Assembly (NCBI GenBank): GCA_964017045.1
Contig: OZ024811.1
Coordinates: 14,894,812-14,958,811 of the forward strand
Direction: 5' to 3'
Source: Omphiscola glabra
Lineage: Eukaryota > Mollusca > Gastropoda > Lymnaeidae
Length of the DNA: 64,000 bases
Part shown: one piece after another, positions 1 to 48,428 of the stretch
How the letters are laid out: every line of letters starts with the position of its first letter
How positions within the stretch are numbered: the stretch's first letter is position 1
The notes under the pieces: generated by a model
The model's database searches: none
Told to the model about the DNA's origin: nothing
Seen by the model: the letters and a program-made list of their open reading frames with translations, nothing else
Program-made: the position numbers and the translations under genes

Positions 1-107
1 ATATATATATATGTCTTCTTTCTATTTTCCATGTAAAAAAATATAAAAATATATACAATTGTTAAACATAAAATTAAAAGTAAAAATTAGGTTAAACGCT
101 ACGTTAC

Positions 108-300
108 GGAACGTGCTGAGACGGTAGCTTGCTGACGTGGTGGCATGCTGACATGGGAACTTGCTGACACGGTAACATGCTGACATGGTAGTATGCTGAC
201 ATGGGAACATGCTGACACGGAAACGTGCTTACACGGGAGCTTGCTGACAGGGGAACGTGCTGACACGACAGCATGCTGACACGGTAGCGGGCTGACATGG
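108..300. repeat. Minisatellite, ~16-bp unit
   Basis: Units of the gctgacacggnaacgt type repeat about twelve times with substitutions, in gene A's upstream intron. A further (ggctgttcgtagt) triplet follows at ~358-405. Confidence 0.85.
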
Positions 301-486
301 GAACATCTGATACGGGACACGGGGGTGGGTGGTGAGTTCAGATAGGGAGAAGGTGTAGTGGCTGTTCGTAGTGTCTGTTCGTAGTGGCTGTTCGTAGTGG
401 CTGTTCGCCTGTCCATGGATGAAGCCCAAAGTTTATGTCCCAGAAGAAACAGACTAATTTATTCCTTCTCCTTCGTTATGTCAAAG

Positions 487-537
487 ATGATGATCAAGAC
501 GGTCACATTGATGAGGACCTATCAAAACCAGGCAGGA
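487..537 (+). CDS. Gene A exon: acidic DxDxDG loop
   Basis: 51 nt between AG at 485-486 and gtaagt at 538. Entered and left in phase 1. Reads DDDQDGHIDEDLSKPGR, a calcium-loop-like DxDxDG pattern. Same length as the gene B (38423-38473) and gene C (60688-60738) exons. Confidence 0.82.
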
Positions 538-1124
538 GTAAGTTATTGGTGTCTACGTGTTCTTTTGCTATTTATGAAGTTGTTGTGTTTATTCGTCTCT
601 CGCATGGCAAAGATGACCTAGGCTCCGACTTGAGCTGTATTTTGTTTACAGTAAGATAGAGTTGCTGAATTGTTCAGCCTCGTTCTCTCGTCCTTGCCAA
701 TTTGATCCAATGGGAAGACTTTGTCAAGACGACTGGAAATAGACCAGGATGCAGTAGATGACCATCAGTGTTTTTTTTCCCTTTTGTTTGTACGTGTGTG
801 TCTATGCGCTCATCACGCGTTCCACGTCGCAGGAATTAATTAAAGGAATTTTCATTGCGTCAATGTCATACCGCCTACGGTATTTCCATCTCTGGGTCTG
901 ATTTGCCTTCTTCAGATGTGTTGTATACCAAGGTTAACCGGGCGCTGGTTGCTGTTTTTGCATGTCTAGACTTTTGCTAGAGACTGAACACAGGCCACGA
1001 GTTTGGGAACGACTAATTTTAGACCGCTCGGCCAACCATCACATAATTTTGCTGTACGGGCGTTATACTTATTGTTATTATTTTCCGATTGGCCTTGTCG
1101 TACAAATATTGGCCTGCTTTTATA

Positions 1125-1217
<93 letters not shown>

Positions 1218-4200
1218 ACACGAATGTTGTATTTGTGCAATTATTATTTTTAGACATGCATGCTTTGTATGAGCACGCTATTGTTGTGCACTTGTTATAG
1301 GCCTACGCTTCATTGTTATCTGTTTGTTATTTTTTATTTTAAACAAATCTAAACACTTACTTGCTGTGCACATGCTTTTGTTGTAGTCACAAAGGTTGGT
1401 TTTAGATTTGCGTCAAGTAAGATTATAACATTGTTGTCATATGGGTCATTCCAACTAATGGGTCAGCCGAACTAATGGGTTAGTTCTACTAATGGGTTAG
1501 TCCAACTAATGGGTCAGTCCAACAAATGGGTCAGCAAACTAATGAGACATTCCCACTAATGGGTCAGTCCAACTAACGGTTCAGGCCAACTAATTAGTCA
1601 GTCCTACAAATTGGTCATTACTACTAAAAGTTGATATTTTCTCTGAGGCCTGCAACAACGTTGGCTCCACGATCAACGCAAAGAAGACTGAAGTGATGTA
1701 TCAGCCAGTACCCAGTAGGCGCTACGCTTAACCCAGCATCACCATCAGCGGACCGCGTCTAAAAGTGGTTGATAAATTTACTTACTTGGACAGCACTGTC
1801 GTCATGGATGACGAAATGAATGCCAGACTCGCAAAAGCTAGTGCAATATTGGGCAGACTCCGAAGCACTGTATGGGAGAGGAGAGGTATCAGATGAAAAA
1901 CGAAGATCGAGATCTATAGCGCAGCAGTCCTCTCGACATTCTACCAGCGTCACGTCAAGAAACTGTACCACTTTCACACAACCTGCCACAGGAAACCCCT
2001 CGGCATCAGGTGGCAAGACAAGGTGCCTGAGCGAGCTTACCTAGCATCTTCACCACCCTGATGCAGTCTCAACTCCGTTGGACGGGCCACGTAACCCGTA
2101 CGGAAGACAATAGGCTCCCTAAACAGCTGTTCTTCAAGGAACTCACGCCAGGAGGTCAAAGAAAGCGTTACAAGGACACACTTAAAGCGGCACAAAAACC
2201 CTTCAACATCAACCCTATTGAATGGGTGCAGACAGCCCAGGACAGAGCCAGGTGGAGATCAGATGTCAAGAAGGGTGCTCAATCTCATGAAGTTTTTTTT
2301 GCAAATTATAGACCACAATTACACCAGAAGTCAGTAAACGAATGTTGAAACGTCTATGTCCCAAAGACATGTAATGTGTGTGAGCATTTTTTTTTAAAAT
2401 GACGATCTTAAAATCAGACAGAGACTTCCTAAAGTCAGGTTAACAGTATTGGCACTCACTAATCATTGGCACTCTCTTATCATCTGATTATATTCGTTTT
2501 TTAAAAATCGGTTTTAATTTCTGTTTAACGTAAAACTCTATGCTTTCACAGTAAACTGGACTGTAAACAAATTGTCATAATTTAACAAACAAAACAACAG
2601 TAATTTATTTATTTTTTAATGTCAAAAAAGGCTACAGAGTCCCAAGAAATAGTATTAACACAAATTTGAGATCAAATGTTTTTGGTTTTTTTTATTATAG
2701 AAGAAAAAAGATCACTTCCAGAAAGGGACAAAGTCGTGTCCTTCTCGCATCTGTAAGCAGAAAAACAAGACATTAATCTGTTTGTGTCTAGTCGGACCTT
2801 GTCTCAGAATTCGTCTCAAACGTAGAGATGTTTTTCTTTGTTTAGCACTTACAATCATCCAAAAAAAAAACAAAAAAAAAAACCCCAACGTCTGCTGATA
2901 CAGATCAAAATTTGTTGTTTCTTTCCTCCCGCAGAAGACGGCAGTTGGGGTGCGTGGGATGAGTGGGAGTGCTCGCACAATTGTGACGACACTCAGCTGC
3001 ATAGGCATCGGTAGGCTAATGCTTTTGTTTTGTCTGTCTGTCTGTTTGTTTGTTTGGTGCTGTAAGCTTAACGGGCGGGGGTTGGGGGGTGGGTGGTGCT
3101 GCACCAGTATCAAAGTCAGTGTTAAACAAATAAAAGTTAGACAGGAAAACTCGCTTGCTCTCTGTTCAGAAAGAAAAAAACAATTTGTAATGCTAAAAAA
3201 TAGAAAGGAAAAAAAGAAACATCAATATCTTTTTATTATTCCTCCCCTCCCCTTATCGACAATGTGTGATGTGTTTTTTTTAAAAATTACTATGGTTATT
3301 TAAAATCAACAACAACAACAACAACAGCAACAACAACAACAAACTAGCAAATAACAAAAATAATAATCACGTGTTCACAAACGATAACTCGTGTATACAT
3401 TTATTTGACAACAATTTTACATGAATAGTCTCCCCCCTTCTTACGTACGCCTGTGCACTTCGTAAAACTAGAGAATAATATGATCACGTGATAATGTGAT
3501 CTTTTTTGTTGTTTGTTATTTAAACTGAAATGCCGAATCTGAGTGTTTCAGTAAATGTAATCGACCAGAGCCACAGAACTACGGCATTGATTGCAAAGGC
3601 GGAGAAAGCGAGAACAAGCGGGGGACGTGTTACGTCAAGGATATTTGCCCTACAAGTAACGGCAATTTTAAAACCTTTCCTCCACTTTAGGAATTTTTTT
3701 CCTTCACTTTCTATTAAAAAATAATTTTAGGCGCGCAGGGAGGGGGGAGAGGTGTGAGAGGGGGTTTTGGGGGGGGGGGGGATTATCGTCTTTGTAAAAT
3801 TGACGCTAAGATTAAGATTAGAATTTAGTTTGCCTTACAATCTACCCCCCACCCCCTTCCACACATTTATCTATATTTTAAAACTTATTTTGAGGTAGAT
3901 TATAACTACTATTAAGGATGGTATTTTAATCCCATTAGTGATTAAAGAAAAATAAACACAACAAAACAACCAAACACAAAATAGTGGAAACTTGTTTGCC
4001 GTCGCCCGGGTGATTCGAACCAGGCAGAATTCCCAGGTGATTCGAACCAGGCAGAATTCCCAGGTGAAACGTTGGACACGGGACTATTAAAGACATTTAT
4101 TAATTTTCGTTTTTCTTGAATAAAACTTTAAAGGGAGCAATAACATTAAAAAAAAAAAAGTTGCAAGAATAAATACTATTCAGAAAGCCGTTTACCCAGA

Positions 4201-7200
4201 ATGTCCACAATTCTTTGTGTGTGAGTGTGTGTGTGTGGGGGGGGGGGGGGAGAAACGACAGAATCTGCGAGTGTGACGCTGTGCCGACTACCACGGCGGT
4301 GGTTTTTGCAGCGCTAGTTTAAGCTAAGAGCAAAATATGTTAGGTAATTGTTACCCTCATTTCCACATTAACAGTGGTAAAACAGCAAATCGGTACCTGT
4401 ACTCTAGGGGGGGGGGGGGGAGACTTTGTTCTTCTAACTCAGTCGTCCACCGAACTACGGCGCGCGGTTCGTATGCAGCCCGCGACGTCAATTCATCGAC
4501 CCCGTACTTGAATTTGGAACACGTGACGCTGGGATACAAATTTGTATATAGTTATTATGTTGAGAATTAGAATACTAGGAGGGTTCGTTCTGGCCTGCAA
4601 GTGTTGTACAGAATGATTTCGCGGCCCCCGCTGGTCATTTTGTCACTTATCCCCCCTCCCACTGTGAAAAAAGTTGGTGACCCTATTCTGACTGCTAAAA
4701 TACTAACTCATTTTTTTTCCTCTTTCTTTTCAGAATGCGAAAAGGGGCTCTGGGATTTAAACTGCAGGAGAAAATGCACAAGGTGCATAGATGACTGCGA
4801 TAAATTTTACGGCAACTGTAAGCAGTGTGAAAAGGGGTATATGTTCCCCAACGAATCATGTTATGCAGGTAATACACATGTTCCTGGTCAGTTCCTAAAA
4901 TACACATTTTCCTGGCCAGTGTTCCAAATACACATGTTGCCACATATAATTTCGTCTTAAAGGGCAATAATCATAATCTCATTGGTTCTCGGAAGATTTT
5001 TTAATAATGGTCATTAGTTAAGCTGCTTCTGGGTAATATAAATCTTATCTCTAGCATCTTGGAGTATAATAATCTTATATTATGGAAATTGAAAAAACAA
5101 TTCCGGGCTAAGTGATAATTTTCTTAATTATTTCATTTGCATCCTTAAAGATGGTATTAGAAAACTCATTTTGATTTCCGTTCGCACATATGCAGTGAAA
5201 CAAGCTTAAAAGTCATTGTCAGGATTATTATTATTAGATTGACCATTTTAGATTTTGATTATTAATTTTAGTCCAGATTTTATTTAAAAATAATCATTCA
5301 CGATTTGTTCACTTTTACAAAGTATCAAGGTTTTGCGGGTCGGATCAAACATTTCAGTGGGTCGCTTGTTGTCCGCGGGCCACAGGTTTCCCACTCCCGA
5401 TTTAAGTGAATTGCTCGAGCTGTAGTGACTGGCCGAATACGACTAAATGGTATCGATATGGTTGGTCTTGGTTTCGAAGATGGTCACATCCAAACCGTTT
5501 TTCACTTGTTACTTACTCATCTACCCAACAGCGTGCGGCCCGCTGCGTTTCGGCCTCGGCTGTGCTGGCAACTGCAACTTAAAATGTGGTGGGGAGTGTG
5601 AAGACAAGGTAGATGGAACATGTCCTGGTACGACGACACGGTGTTATGGACATTGCTGTGTTGGTGTAGGACCTGGTGGCGAGCAATGTGCTGTTGATGT
5701 ATAAGCGTGGGGGTTGGATGTGCAATGTGGTGCTGTTGTACAACGTGGTGTTGATGTACACATTAGATGTGCACGTACAGTGTTTTGTCAAGATAAAAAG
5801 TGTTGATGATACAAAGTGATTCGGTAATGTCTGTATAAGATATATTTTTATATTCGGTGTTATGTCTATATAATCTAAATTTTTTAAAATTAGGTGTGAT
5901 TTTGATGTAATTTATATAAAAAATTTTACTTGGTGTTATGTCTATTGTAAGATATGCATTTGATGAAAAATACATTTTTAATAAAATATATCGTGGTTTT
6001 AATTTGAATATATTGTGCTTATATAACTTGTGGATTTTACTTTAATATATTTGTGTGTATTTACGGATTTTAAACATTTAAATGCGATGTCCATGGCATT
6101 TATTAAATATTGTAATTTGTATGTACAAAAAACGTTGCCTTGACCTTCGGTGGTTGACGTTTTTTGGTGTTTTACTTACTGGACACTTGCATCATTTAAA
6201 AATAATTTCTGCATTGCGAGGCTTACATCATTCAAAAGAATGGTTGCCATTCGTGTGAGTATTACATCATTCAAAAGAAAATTCGCTGCCTCGCGAGGCT
6301 TACATCTCTAATCCGACGACTACTTTATTACACATTTTTGGAACGTGCTGTGATGTCCTCTTTCTATTTAGATAGTGTAGATTTTTAAACAATATAAATA
6401 GATCACGTTTCTAAGACGTAACGCAGTCTGTGCTGTTAAAAATAAAGTTACAATGATCTTTTTTTTTTACTTTATTTTCTTTTGTGCAGGTTCCTGGTGG
6501 AAATATGGATACCTCCTTCTTATTCTTTGGATTCTTCCAGTAATTGGTGCTATAATATGGTAAGAAGCTACCCCGCTACCTAACACCGTTCCTACTTACA
6601 CACCATCATACCTTTCTATCTATCCTCCCACCTAACTACATAACTACAACAGGAATACCTGCCAAACTATAACTATCACATTTTTAAAAAAAAGTATCTA
6701 TCTCCCTTCTACCTAACTAGCTACCCACCAACTAATCAAGTCAACTACCTTACTACCCACGAACTACCTTTTGTATACCTACCTACCTTTCTATCTGCCC
6801 TCTACCTCCCTGCCTTGCTAACGACCCACCTAACATTTAATCTTCACACCTGACCACCAATGTTCCCTATATATTCTCCGTCAATCGTTCTCTGCACAGT
6901 CTCTGATAGCTCTAGTTGAGAACTGGCATCTTTTGCTTTGGTGGTTGTCATGTTGAGTCTAATATCAGGTCGGGTTAGGCTTTCATGTGGTCCTCGCGTT
7001 GGGATCGCCTTCACTTTTTCCCTGTTTCCGGGTAAGGCCATGTCTTCCTCAAGACGGTGGACCGTATCCATAAAGGATGGTCTCTTCAATCTGGTCTTTT
7101 TTACCCATTTATCCTGTAATTGGAAACAAGGTTCCTGCCTGTTCATCCGACGGTATCGCTCCACCGTCGTCAGGACTGCCTTTTCCCTTCTGATTTCCAG

Positions 7201-7752
7201 CGGTTCGACGTCAGCCATGATTTCCACCGCCGCTGTGGGTGTTGTGCGTATCGCCCCGCAAACAAACCTGAGAGCTCGGTTTTGAATGCGATCCAGCCCC
7301 TCTAGAGCCGTGCGGCTCGCGAAAGTCTGGACAAGGAGGCTGTAATCCATTGCCCCTCTCACGCTACTTAGGTAGAGCGACCTCAGTAGTCTTGCGTCAG
7401 CGCCCCAATTTGTGCTCGCCAGCTTTTTCACCAGGCCTAACTTTTGTGACGTTTTCGCACATAGTTCGTTCACATGGTTGTGGAGCTGGAGCTTCTGGCC
7501 CAGTTTCACTCCCAGGTAAACTGGCGTCCGGTCCCATTCCAGCTTTTCCCCATTGATGTTCAATTCTACAGCTTAACTGGACTACTTTCTCCGATCACTC
7601 TTGAGTCTTATAAACCATTTTAGAGTATGCCTAGTTTCAACGCACTTATCTTTTCTAGGAAATATTCCTCGTGTTCCAAGAAAAGAATTAGTGAGGATAT
7701 TGACAGCTCCTTGAACTCCACGACGACGTCGTCATCAAACAGCACCGTTTGA
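487..7752 (+). CDS. Gene A: IgGFc-domain/EGF-like single-pass membrane receptor, 5' part outside window
   Basis: Seven exons are visible: 487-537, 2935-3010, 3552-3655, 4734-4868, 5532-5627, 6490-6559 and 7659-7752. All junctions use GT-AG and the phases agree (1,2,1,1,1,2). They encode an acidic DDDQDGHIDED loop, a WGAWDEWECSHNC thrombospondin-like module, three Cys-rich EGF-like modules, a membrane helix and a tail ending in NSTV. The exon lengths 51, 76, 104, 135, 96 and 70 nt equal those of gene B. By homology with gene B, the signal peptide, IgGFc-binding-type domain and first acidic loop lie left of base 1. Probable role: cell-surface recognition or adhesion receptor (inferred). Introns hold a LINE in sense (1645-2348), an antisense LINE (6844-7563) and hAT remnants. 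I do not recognise a named orthologue. Confidence 0.8.
735..1005 (+). repeat. Dispersed repeat, copy 1
   Basis: Shares blocks such as gttccacgtcgcaggaat and attttcattg with 18650-18965 on the other strand. SINE- or MITE-like; class not recognised. Confidence 0.5.
1126..1214. repeat. (TA)n microsatellite
   Basis: About 40 TA units in gene A intron. Confidence 0.98.
1443..1632. repeat. Minisatellite, ~17-bp unit
   Basis: About ten units of the type actaatgggtcagtcca, with decay at both ends. Confidence 0.9.
1645..2348 (+). mobile_element. Non-LTR retrotransposon (LINE) 3' fragment, frameshifted
   Basis: Conceptual translation in several frames gives the C-terminal part of a LINE reverse transcriptase ORF: NAKKTEVMYQP, KVVDKFTYL, ARLAKASAILGRLR, then QSQLRWTGHVTRTEDNRLPK and WRSDVKKGAQSHE near the end. 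The family is very common in mollusc genomes. Frameshifts and in-frame stops show it is dead. It lies in sense in gene A's intron. Confidence 0.85.
2935..3010 (+). CDS. Gene A exon: thrombospondin-1-like half module
   Basis: 76 nt with acceptor ccgcag and donor gtaggc. Encodes KDGSWGAWDEWECSHNC then DDTQLHRHR. The W..W..W(S/E)CSxNC pattern is the first third of a TSP type-1 repeat; the later cysteines of the repeat are absent from the exon. Confidence 0.85.
3307..3343. repeat. (CAA)n microsatellite
   Basis: About twelve CAA units with one CAG interruption. Confidence 0.95.
3552..3655 (+). CDS. Gene A exon: Cys-rich module 1
   Basis: 104 nt with acceptor tttcag and donor gtaacg. Pattern CNRPEPQNYGIDCKGG, then GTCYVKDICPT: four cysteines, with NYGxxC and GTCY shared by the paralogs. 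It continues the broken TSP-like module or forms a small Cys-rich fold. Confidence 0.85.
4440..4690. mobile_element. hAT-type non-autonomous element, short relative of 10870-13936
   Basis: The start agtcgtccaccgaactacgg and the end aagttggtgaccctattctg mirror the ends of 10870-13936, and internal blocks (acttgaattt, ggcctgcaagtgttgtacag) are shared with it. A clean 8-bp target duplication is not visible. Confidence 0.6.
4734..4868 (+). CDS. Gene A exon: EGF-like module 2
   Basis: 135 nt with acceptor ttttcag and donor gtaata. Has CEKGLWDLNCRRKCTRC, DDCDKFYGNC and PNESC (an N-glycosylation sequon). Spacing is like the EGF/laminin-EGF modules of multiple-EGF proteins. A ~32-bp threefold repeat starts directly at the donor. 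Confidence 0.88.
4869..4945. repeat. Short tandem repeat starting at a gene A donor
   Basis: About three ~30-bp units (aatacacatgttcctggtca type) begin immediately after gene A's 4868 exon end. Confidence 0.7.
5532..5627 (+). CDS. Gene A exon: Cys-rich module 3
   Basis: 96 nt with acceptor caacag and donor gtacga. Reads ACGPLRFGLGCAGNC, NLKCGGEC and EDKVDGTCPG. Eight-residue CxxxC-type spacing matches gene B 44400-44495 and gene C 55163-55258. Confidence 0.88.
5628..6489. other. Gene A intron, nothing further recognised
   Basis: T/A-rich intron; weakly repetitive tgttgatgta motifs at 5640-5770 and two tcattcaaaagaa blocks at 6190-6300. No gene or mobile element recognised. Confidence 0.6.
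6490..6559 (+). CDS. Gene A exon: transmembrane segment
   Basis: 70 nt with acceptor gtgcag and donor gtaaga. Encodes SWWKY followed by the hydrophobic run GYLLLILWILPVIGAIIW, the only membrane-length segment in the visible gene A. SWWKY before the helix is identical in gene B. Confidence 0.88.
6844..7563 (-). mobile_element. LINE fragment, antisense in gene A's last intron
   Basis: An open frame of 239 codons on the minus strand reads TPVYLGVKLGQKLQLHNHV, then RIQNRALRFVCGAIRTTPT and ADVEPLEIRREKA. This is the stretch between reverse transcriptase and RNase H in I/Jockey-type LINEs. The frame is still open, so the insertion is fairly young, but it lacks most of the reverse transcriptase. 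Confidence 0.85.
7659..7752 (+). CDS. Gene A terminal exon: cytoplasmic tail
   Basis: 94 nt with acceptor tttctag and stop TGA at 7750-7752. Begins KYSSCSKKRISEDIDSS, then a Ser/Thr-Asn-rich end with final residues NSTV. S-T-V fits a class I PDZ-ligand pattern. No donor-like site is seen before the stop, unlike gene B. Confidence 0.85.
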
Positions 7753-7998
7753 AGACTCGGGACTGTTCTCTTCGGCCCGGGGGGGGGGTGTCAAAAGACG
7801 ATTTTGTATCTTTGCTACTCATCAAACAGAAAGACTTAAAAGCTGACCTGCGCTGAATGTTAAGGTTGAGTAACTCAGCTGAAGAACACCTGCTCTGAAT
7901 AAGTATAAATATTAAAATGTTTTTTTCTCTCTCTTTTTTTTTTTTGGTTTCGTTAACATGTTATTGTCGTGTTTATTTTATTGACTGCGCACGTGTGT

Positions 7999-8160
7999 GT
8001 CTATATGTCGTGTCTATATGTCGTGTCTATATGTCTTGTCTATATGTCGTGTCTATATGTCGTGTCTATATGTCGTGTCTATATGTCGTGTCTATATGTC
8101 GTGTCTATATGTCGTGTCTATATGTCGTGTCTATATGTCGTGTCTATATGTCGTGTCCAT
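7999..8160. repeat. 13-bp minisatellite
   Basis: About twelve nearly identical copies of gtgtctatatgtc, one with a gtctt variant. Confidence 0.97.
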
Positions 8161-8616
8161 GCGTGCGCATACACAAAGGTAACATGTATGGATACGAATA
8201 TTAACACATTTTTTTTATTTAACTTGATCTAATTTTAATGTGATGGACACATGTGTAAATGTATTTTTCTACCATTAAAATCAATTCTGAATAACTGGGT
8301 GCCGCCACTGTCTTCACCATTTGTTGCTGTTGGTCTTTCTTTTTGTTTCGGTTCGTACCCTCGTTTGCGTTCTTTGACTTACTGATTTAATTTATCAATG
8401 TTTGATTAAATATTTTTTTTTTTTTAAAGTGTTCTTCGTGAATTTACATTTTAAAGAACAACTCATTATTGGAATATTCGCACGAAAAGAAGTTTCGCAA
8501 TTATCTCATATTGTTTTTTTATTATTTTTTATGACATAAAAAAAAAATACGCTGTCGAATAAACAAAGATGTTCAAGGGTTAAAGATGAACTGATATGTA
8601 TTCCAGGGCAAAGGAG

Positions 8617-8786
8617 CAGTGGCGTAGTGAGGGGGGCATCATCCGGACGCTACTCACAAAGGGGCGCCAAATGGTATATTTTACTATAATATTGTATGGG
8701 TCGAATGGGGGGGGGCGCTAAAAAGGTATGGGGGGGGCTAAAAAGGTATTGTGCCCCGGGTGCAAGTTAAGCTCGCTACGCCACTG
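8617..8786. mobile_element. hAT-type MITE, 170 bp, with target duplication
   Basis: Ends cagtggcgtagtgagg and ctcgctacgccactg are inverted repeats. The 8-bp sequence caaaggag flanks it on both sides (8609-8616 and 8787-8794). Confidence 0.92.
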
Positions 8787-8866
8787 CAAAGGAGTCATTT
8801 ATTAAGTTCAACTATTCTATAGATGGCATAAGTCATTCGGATCTTCTTTTAAGTAATCGGTTAGTA

Positions 8867-9050
8867 CAGTGGTTCTCAACCTTTCTACTGCCGCGAACCT
8901 TTAATACAGTAGCAACCCCCAGCCAAAAAAATATTTTCGTTGCTGCTTCATAACTGTAGAGAATATGTGTTTTCCGATGGTCCTAGGCGACGCCTGGGAA
9001 AGGGTCGTTCGACCCCCTAAAGGGTCGAGACCACAGGTTGAGAACCTCTG
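8867..9050. mobile_element. SPIN-like hAT MITE, 184 bp
   Basis: Ends cagtggttctcaacct and aggttgagaacctctg. Internal ttccgatggtc and gggtcgttcgaccc match SPIN non-autonomous elements. Perfect 8-bp target duplication ggttagta at 8859-8866 and 9051-9058. Confidence 0.93.
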
Positions 9051-9058
9051 GGTTAGTA

Positions 9059-10402
9059 TGTTACGTTTGGAGGGGGGGGTTAAAAAAAATTTGGAACGAC
9101 ACCTATTAGGGAACAAGTGTTTAGTGTTTTCTATCGGTAAAAAGTCCATTTCGTGGTAATTTTTTTTTAATGTTTAGCTTTCCTATATCGTGTTCAAAAT
9201 GTCTCCCTTGACAAGAATTGAAAGCTTTCTGTTCAATAAAAGCTATTGGACTTTGTTTATTGGATCCCACTCCAACCCAACCCCCTTTTTTACAGGAGAA
9301 AGAACTCGTGCGTAGCAGAACGCCAGCAGACATTTAAAAAAAAAAAAAAGTATATTCATTAGAATAAGCTGGTAAAACTAGTTTTCCCACTAAGGTAAGA
9401 AGTGTAATGTTTCTTCCATCATCGACCCAGTTTATATACGCAAGCAGCTTGTTACAGTATTATTGTTTTTTGGTTATTTTTTTGACATCATGCTTTTCAA
9501 AACTGAAGTTTACGTGGCACCATGCTGTGTGACGTCTCCATCAGGGTCATACGTTTAAGTGGCAAAATGTTGTCCGAACTCTCCATTGAGACCATAAACA
9601 CATTTAAAAAAAAAAAATAAAATAAATAAGTAATGTTAATTTCCGTTCCGGGTCGAAATAAATTTCTGTCAGCTACCAGAGTGACGTCGCTACCAAGACT
9701 GCCCAATATACAAGATGAAGTACTAAGGTAGGCTAATTAACGCTGACTTTATTTCAAACCTTACTAACCAGCGTGAGTAAGACCTCGGGCTCTGGATAAA
9801 AGTCTCGGGAGAATAATATATTTACCTGCGAGATGAAATGTTGAAGACGAGCTATAGGTTAAAAAAAAAAAAAAAAAAAGGACCACAATTAAGAAACAAA
9901 GAAAATATTTAAAAAATGAGACAACTGTTTGGAACGACCCCAATCAGCCAGTATGTGGCCAGACGACAAATTAATTGGTTTTTTTTTTGTGCAGCCTGTT
10001 CAGATGTATGCCAAGTTTACAATAGCAGGTCCTCTGGTTTCAGGTACCATGAGAAGGACCACGCTGTCAGTGGAGCTACTTTATTAATTAAATGCCGAAC
10101 ATGTACCAATCTCACACCCCGGGGGGCGTGGGGGGGCACCCGCCAAAATACCACCCCCGCGACCCTCTAGCCGGTTACAGTGGACGACAAAAAAAAAGGA
10201 ATAAGAAGATGTGAACACTTTCAAATTTCCCAGAAGTTGGTACACACAACGAAAAACAAAAAGGAAAGCACAAACTTGACTTGTACATAAGAGACTTAAA
10301 GCGTGCACACTTATTTGCACACAAACTTCCGGAACTGTATGAAAAAAAAAACAATCAACAAAAAAACAACAAACTAAAAGGCGGAAAAATTCAATGCACA
10401 AT
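9059..10402. other. Spacer between genes A and B; expected promoter region of gene B
   Basis: Holds A/T runs and no recognised element. The last kilobase should contain gene B's promoter and 5' UTR, but I see no convincing TATA box or other core motif. Confidence 0.4.
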
Positions 10403-46979
<36,577 letters not shown>

Positions 46980-47003
<24 letters not shown>

Positions 47004-47190
47004 GTGCACCACGTCACCGAGCACTCACGTGTAAGGGCACCACGTCATCGAACGCACGTGTGTGAGGGCACCACGTCATCGAGCACACGTGTGTAAAGGC
47101 ACCACTTCATCGAGCGCACGTGTGTAAGGGCACCACGTCATCGAGCGCAAGTGTGTAAGGGAACCACGTCATCGAGCACAAGTGTAACGA
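46980..47190 (+). repeat. 31-bp array built from gene B's last codons
   Basis: agcaccacgtcatccagcac..gtctgtaag at the coding end is followed by five to six ~31-bp units caccacgtcatcgagc..gtgtgtaaggg, keeping a gtaag donor-like motif. Confidence 0.92.
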
Positions 47191-47646
47191 CCGACAGCTT
47201 GAAACATGTGCTGTTAAATTTTTAAAAAAATATTTCTTAGGGCACACAATTTGTGCATCATTTTATTTTTAAAAAAAACTGCAGCCTGTTTGGGGTTGAT
47301 GAACAATAGGAACAAATAGTGAAGTCAGCGGTTCTCATACCGGGAGAGAGAAAGACTGAGAGGCTGTTATCTTGAGAACTGCGGCAGCCCCGTTTGAGGT
47401 TTGATGGAAAAGGACAAAGGGGAAACGACGATGAAACTAAGGCCGTCCCCCCCCTGCCCCCCCTCCCTCCCCCAATGCCAAGTACTCAAGGTCGCTCTCC
47501 TCCACCCTCCCCATGGCCGTTGTAAGAAACACCTTAGTTGGGAAGATATTGGGTACTCTCGAGACCCGAACTTAACTTGTGGAATCCGGTGGTACTTATA
47601 TGTTTCATTATAATACTCATTGCCGTGCACGTCACTAATCAATTAG

Positions 47647-47764
47647 GTTAACGACCTCTGACTGCAATCGCAAGCAGGATGAACACTTCGTCGGGGGGAC
47701 CATACGGGATCTACTGGACCGCGTGCAGTCATCTTCGCCATCAGCATGGATACTTCTACAATGA
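47647..47764 (+). CDS. Candidate alternative last exon of gene B
   Basis: Preceded by a branch-like cactaatc and AG at 47645-47646. Entered in phase 2, which is the phase left both by exon 19 spliced at 47000 and by exon 18 directly. It reads LTTSDCNRKQDEHFVGGTIR, then DLLDRVQSSSPSAWILLQ and stop TGA 47762-47764. Using exon 19 to 46999 plus this exon gives a protein of about 743 residues. The pyrimidine tract is weak, and no paralog shows this exon, so it may be chance. Confidence 0.45.
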
Positions 47765-48065
47765 TGAATAAGATTAGGTTCCAGTTTGTTTGAAATGTAT
47801 TGTTTATATTTATTTTTGTTGTAAAATGGGTTCGGTATTCTCATTGGAAGTATTAAACTTTTAATATAGAAAAATTCCGACATCACATTCTTTTTATAGA
47901 TTTTTTTTGTCGATTCAATCCAACTGACCTGTACACGTGTCCCCGTTACCCCGGAAATTTTTTTCCCTTCTCCTTGTTATTATTTAATGTAGACTTGCGT
48001 GCAATTAGTGGCGTACTCTAAAAATGCAAAAGTATTTAATTATCCCGGAAACGTTTCCCTGCGGG

Positions 48066-48428
48066 CGGTGGCATAGCTGGGGTTAGTGGCACCCGGGGCG
48101 GACCAAGTTTGTTTTTTCCCCGCAACCTTCCACCAACAATAAAAAGTCACGCAGCCGTTATCCGGAAAAGGCGCTCATCGATTTTAAAGTGTTATAAGGA
48201 AAATAATGCCGCCAAGGGCTTACCGCCCCCAAAGGCTTACCGCCCCAAAGACTTAGCGCCCCCAAGTGCTTACCACACCCAAGTGCTTACCGCCCCCAAG
48301 GTTTACCACACCCAAATACTTACCGACCCCAAGGGCTTACCGCCCCAAGGGCTTACCACACCCAAGTGCTTACCGCCCCCAAGGGCTTACCGCCGCCATT
48401 GCAACTCCATGCTACGCCCCTGGCTGCA
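48066..48428. mobile_element. Probable hAT MITE carrying a minisatellite
   Basis: Left cggtggcatagctgggg and right catgctacgcccctg resemble the ends of 8617-8786. Flanks cctgcggg and gctgcagg match at 6 of 8 positions. Inside, 48195-48400 is an array of ttaccgcccccaagggc type. Confidence 0.6.

Noticed and set aside
4003..4066. tRNA-like gattcgaacc motif
   Set aside because: It is a short direct repeat without a cloverleaf or matching A box.
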